Source: Paracoccaceae bacterium (GTDB lineage: Bacteria > Pseudomonadota > Alphaproteobacteria > Rhodobacterales > Rhodobacteraceae). Taken from it: a DNA stretch of 6,359 bases. The notes beneath the pieces are model-generated. The model did not search any database, was not told where the DNA came from, and saw nothing but the letters and a program-made list of their open reading frames with translations. The DNA lies in assembly GCA_007134805.1 (NCBI GenBank), contig SLKB01000383.1, forward strand, positions 1-6,359, written 5' to 3'. This document shows positions 5,696-6,359 of the stretch, one piece after another. The translations under genes were made by a program, and so were the position numbers. The stretch's first letter is position 1; every line of letters starts with the position of its first letter.

Positions 5696-6359
5696 TCTGG
5701 CCGCGGCCCACGCGCAGCCTGCGCTTCGGCGAGTTCGTGGCGCTGATGGCGCTCCTGACTTCGACGGTGGCGTTCTCGATCGACGCGATGCTGCCCGCGC
5801 TGCCGCAGATCGGCGCCGAGCTTTCGCCCGAAAGCCCCGCGCGCGGGCAATTGATCATCACGAGCTTCGTGTTCGGCCTAGGCCTTGGCACGTTGGTCTG
5901 CGGGCCGGTCTCGGACGCGTTCGGGCGCAAATCGGTGCTTCTGGTAGGGCTCGCGCTCTATCTTGCGGGCGCAATTCTCGCGATGCAGGCCTGGTCCATC
6001 GAGACGTTGCTGGCCGCGCGCTTCCTGCAGGGACTGGGTGCTGCGGCCCCGCGGATTGTCGCCACAGCAATGGTGCGCGATCTCTACGAGGGGCGCGCGA
6101 TGGCGCGCGTGACCTCGATCATCATGACGCTGTTCGTGCTGGTGCCAGCCATCGCGCCGTCGATCGGGGCCGCGATCATGTGGGTATCGCATTGGCGGAT
6201 GATCTTCTTTGCCTTCGTGGCCTTTGGGTTGCTGGCCGGGTTCTGGCTGATGCTGCGCCAGCCCGAATCCCTGCCGCCCGAACGCCGACGCCCCCTCAGC
6301 CTGCGTAATGTAGGCGCCGCCCTCGCCGAGATCCTGACCAACCCGGCGGTGATGATCTA
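5692..6359 (+). CDS. Bcr/CflA-type MFS efflux transporter (partial, 3' end missing)
   Basis: The first 222 codons of a major facilitator transporter, open to the right edge. It probably starts at TTG 5692, overlapping the previous stop as TTGA. About six membrane segments are visible, near residues 15-37, 53-74, 82-100, 105-127, 142-162 and 167-186. These form the N-terminal half of a 12-helix MFS protein. The loop after helix 2 carries motif A, GPVSDAFGRK (71-80). Helix 1 has the acidic SIDAMLPALP typical of drug/proton antiporters, and the helix 4 region RFLQGLGAAAPRIVATAMVRD (110-130) is characteristic of the Bcr/CflA branch, whose members export drugs, sulfonamides or small metabolites by proton exchange. 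Starting at ATG 5746 would remove part of helix 1. Tight coupling to the ligase and oxidoreductase genes suggests it exports or imports a compound handled by them, but no substrate can be named. Confidence 0.9.
   Translation, partial: MIWPRPTRSLRFGEFVALMALLTSTVAFSIDAMLPALPQIGAELSPESPARGQLIITSFVFGLGLGTLVCGPVSDAFGRKSVLLVGLALYLAGAILAMQAWSIETLLAARFLQGLGAAAPRIVATAMVRDLYEGRAMARVTSIIMTLFVLVPAIAPSIGAAIMWVSHWRMIFFAFVAFGLLAGFWLMLRQPESLPPERRRPLSLRNVGAALAEILTNPAVMI

Noticed and set aside
5568..6308. Plus-strand open frame of 246 codons over the oxidoreductase end and transporter
   Set aside because: Its translation is Arg/Ala-rich and not membrane-like. The neighbouring frame from 5692 gives a proper MFS protein with motif A and six helices.

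Overview
The window reads as a GC-rich alphaproteobacterial chromosome fragment, most likely from the Rhodobacterales (Rhodobacter, Paracoccus or Roseobacter type). This rests on the strong G/C bias at third codon positions, the style of the YchF and TrpA proteins, and the presence of a TAXI-type TRAP transporter. The assignment is inferred from general resemblance, because no database search was possible. No phage, IS element, CRISPR array, tRNA or rRNA is visible.

Left part, minus strand (1-1178): a TRAP transporter unit of the TAXI type. A secreted solute-binding protein (204-1178) is followed downstream by the first 33 codons of another minus-strand gene (1-101). From its position this is probably the fused TRAP permease. 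A perfect 11-bp hairpin (149-182) separates the two. A plausible sigma-70 promoter for the unit lies at 1331-1359.

Middle: the housekeeping ATPase gene ychF (1460-2557, minus) is divergent from trpA, the tryptophan synthase alpha subunit (2710-3501, plus). The 152-bp gap between them holds a weak ychF promoter candidate and two perfect 10-bp palindromes.

Right part, plus strand (3555-6359): three tightly packed genes follow trpA after a 53-bp gap. They encode an ANL-superfamily acyl-CoA synthetase, a FrnE-like DsbA-family thiol oxidoreductase with a CPWC motif, and a Bcr/CflA-type MFS efflux transporter cut off by the window end. The ligase and oxidoreductase genes overlap by ATGA. The oxidoreductase and transporter genes overlap by TTGA, so the transporter probably starts at TTG. 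The packing suggests one translationally coupled operon. What the three proteins do together cannot be read from the sequence.

There is no convincing sign of a wholly new system. The most interesting points are the coupled ligase-FrnE-efflux cassette, the altered nucleotide-binding motif of the ligase, and the transporter with its intergenic hairpin and unknown substrate.
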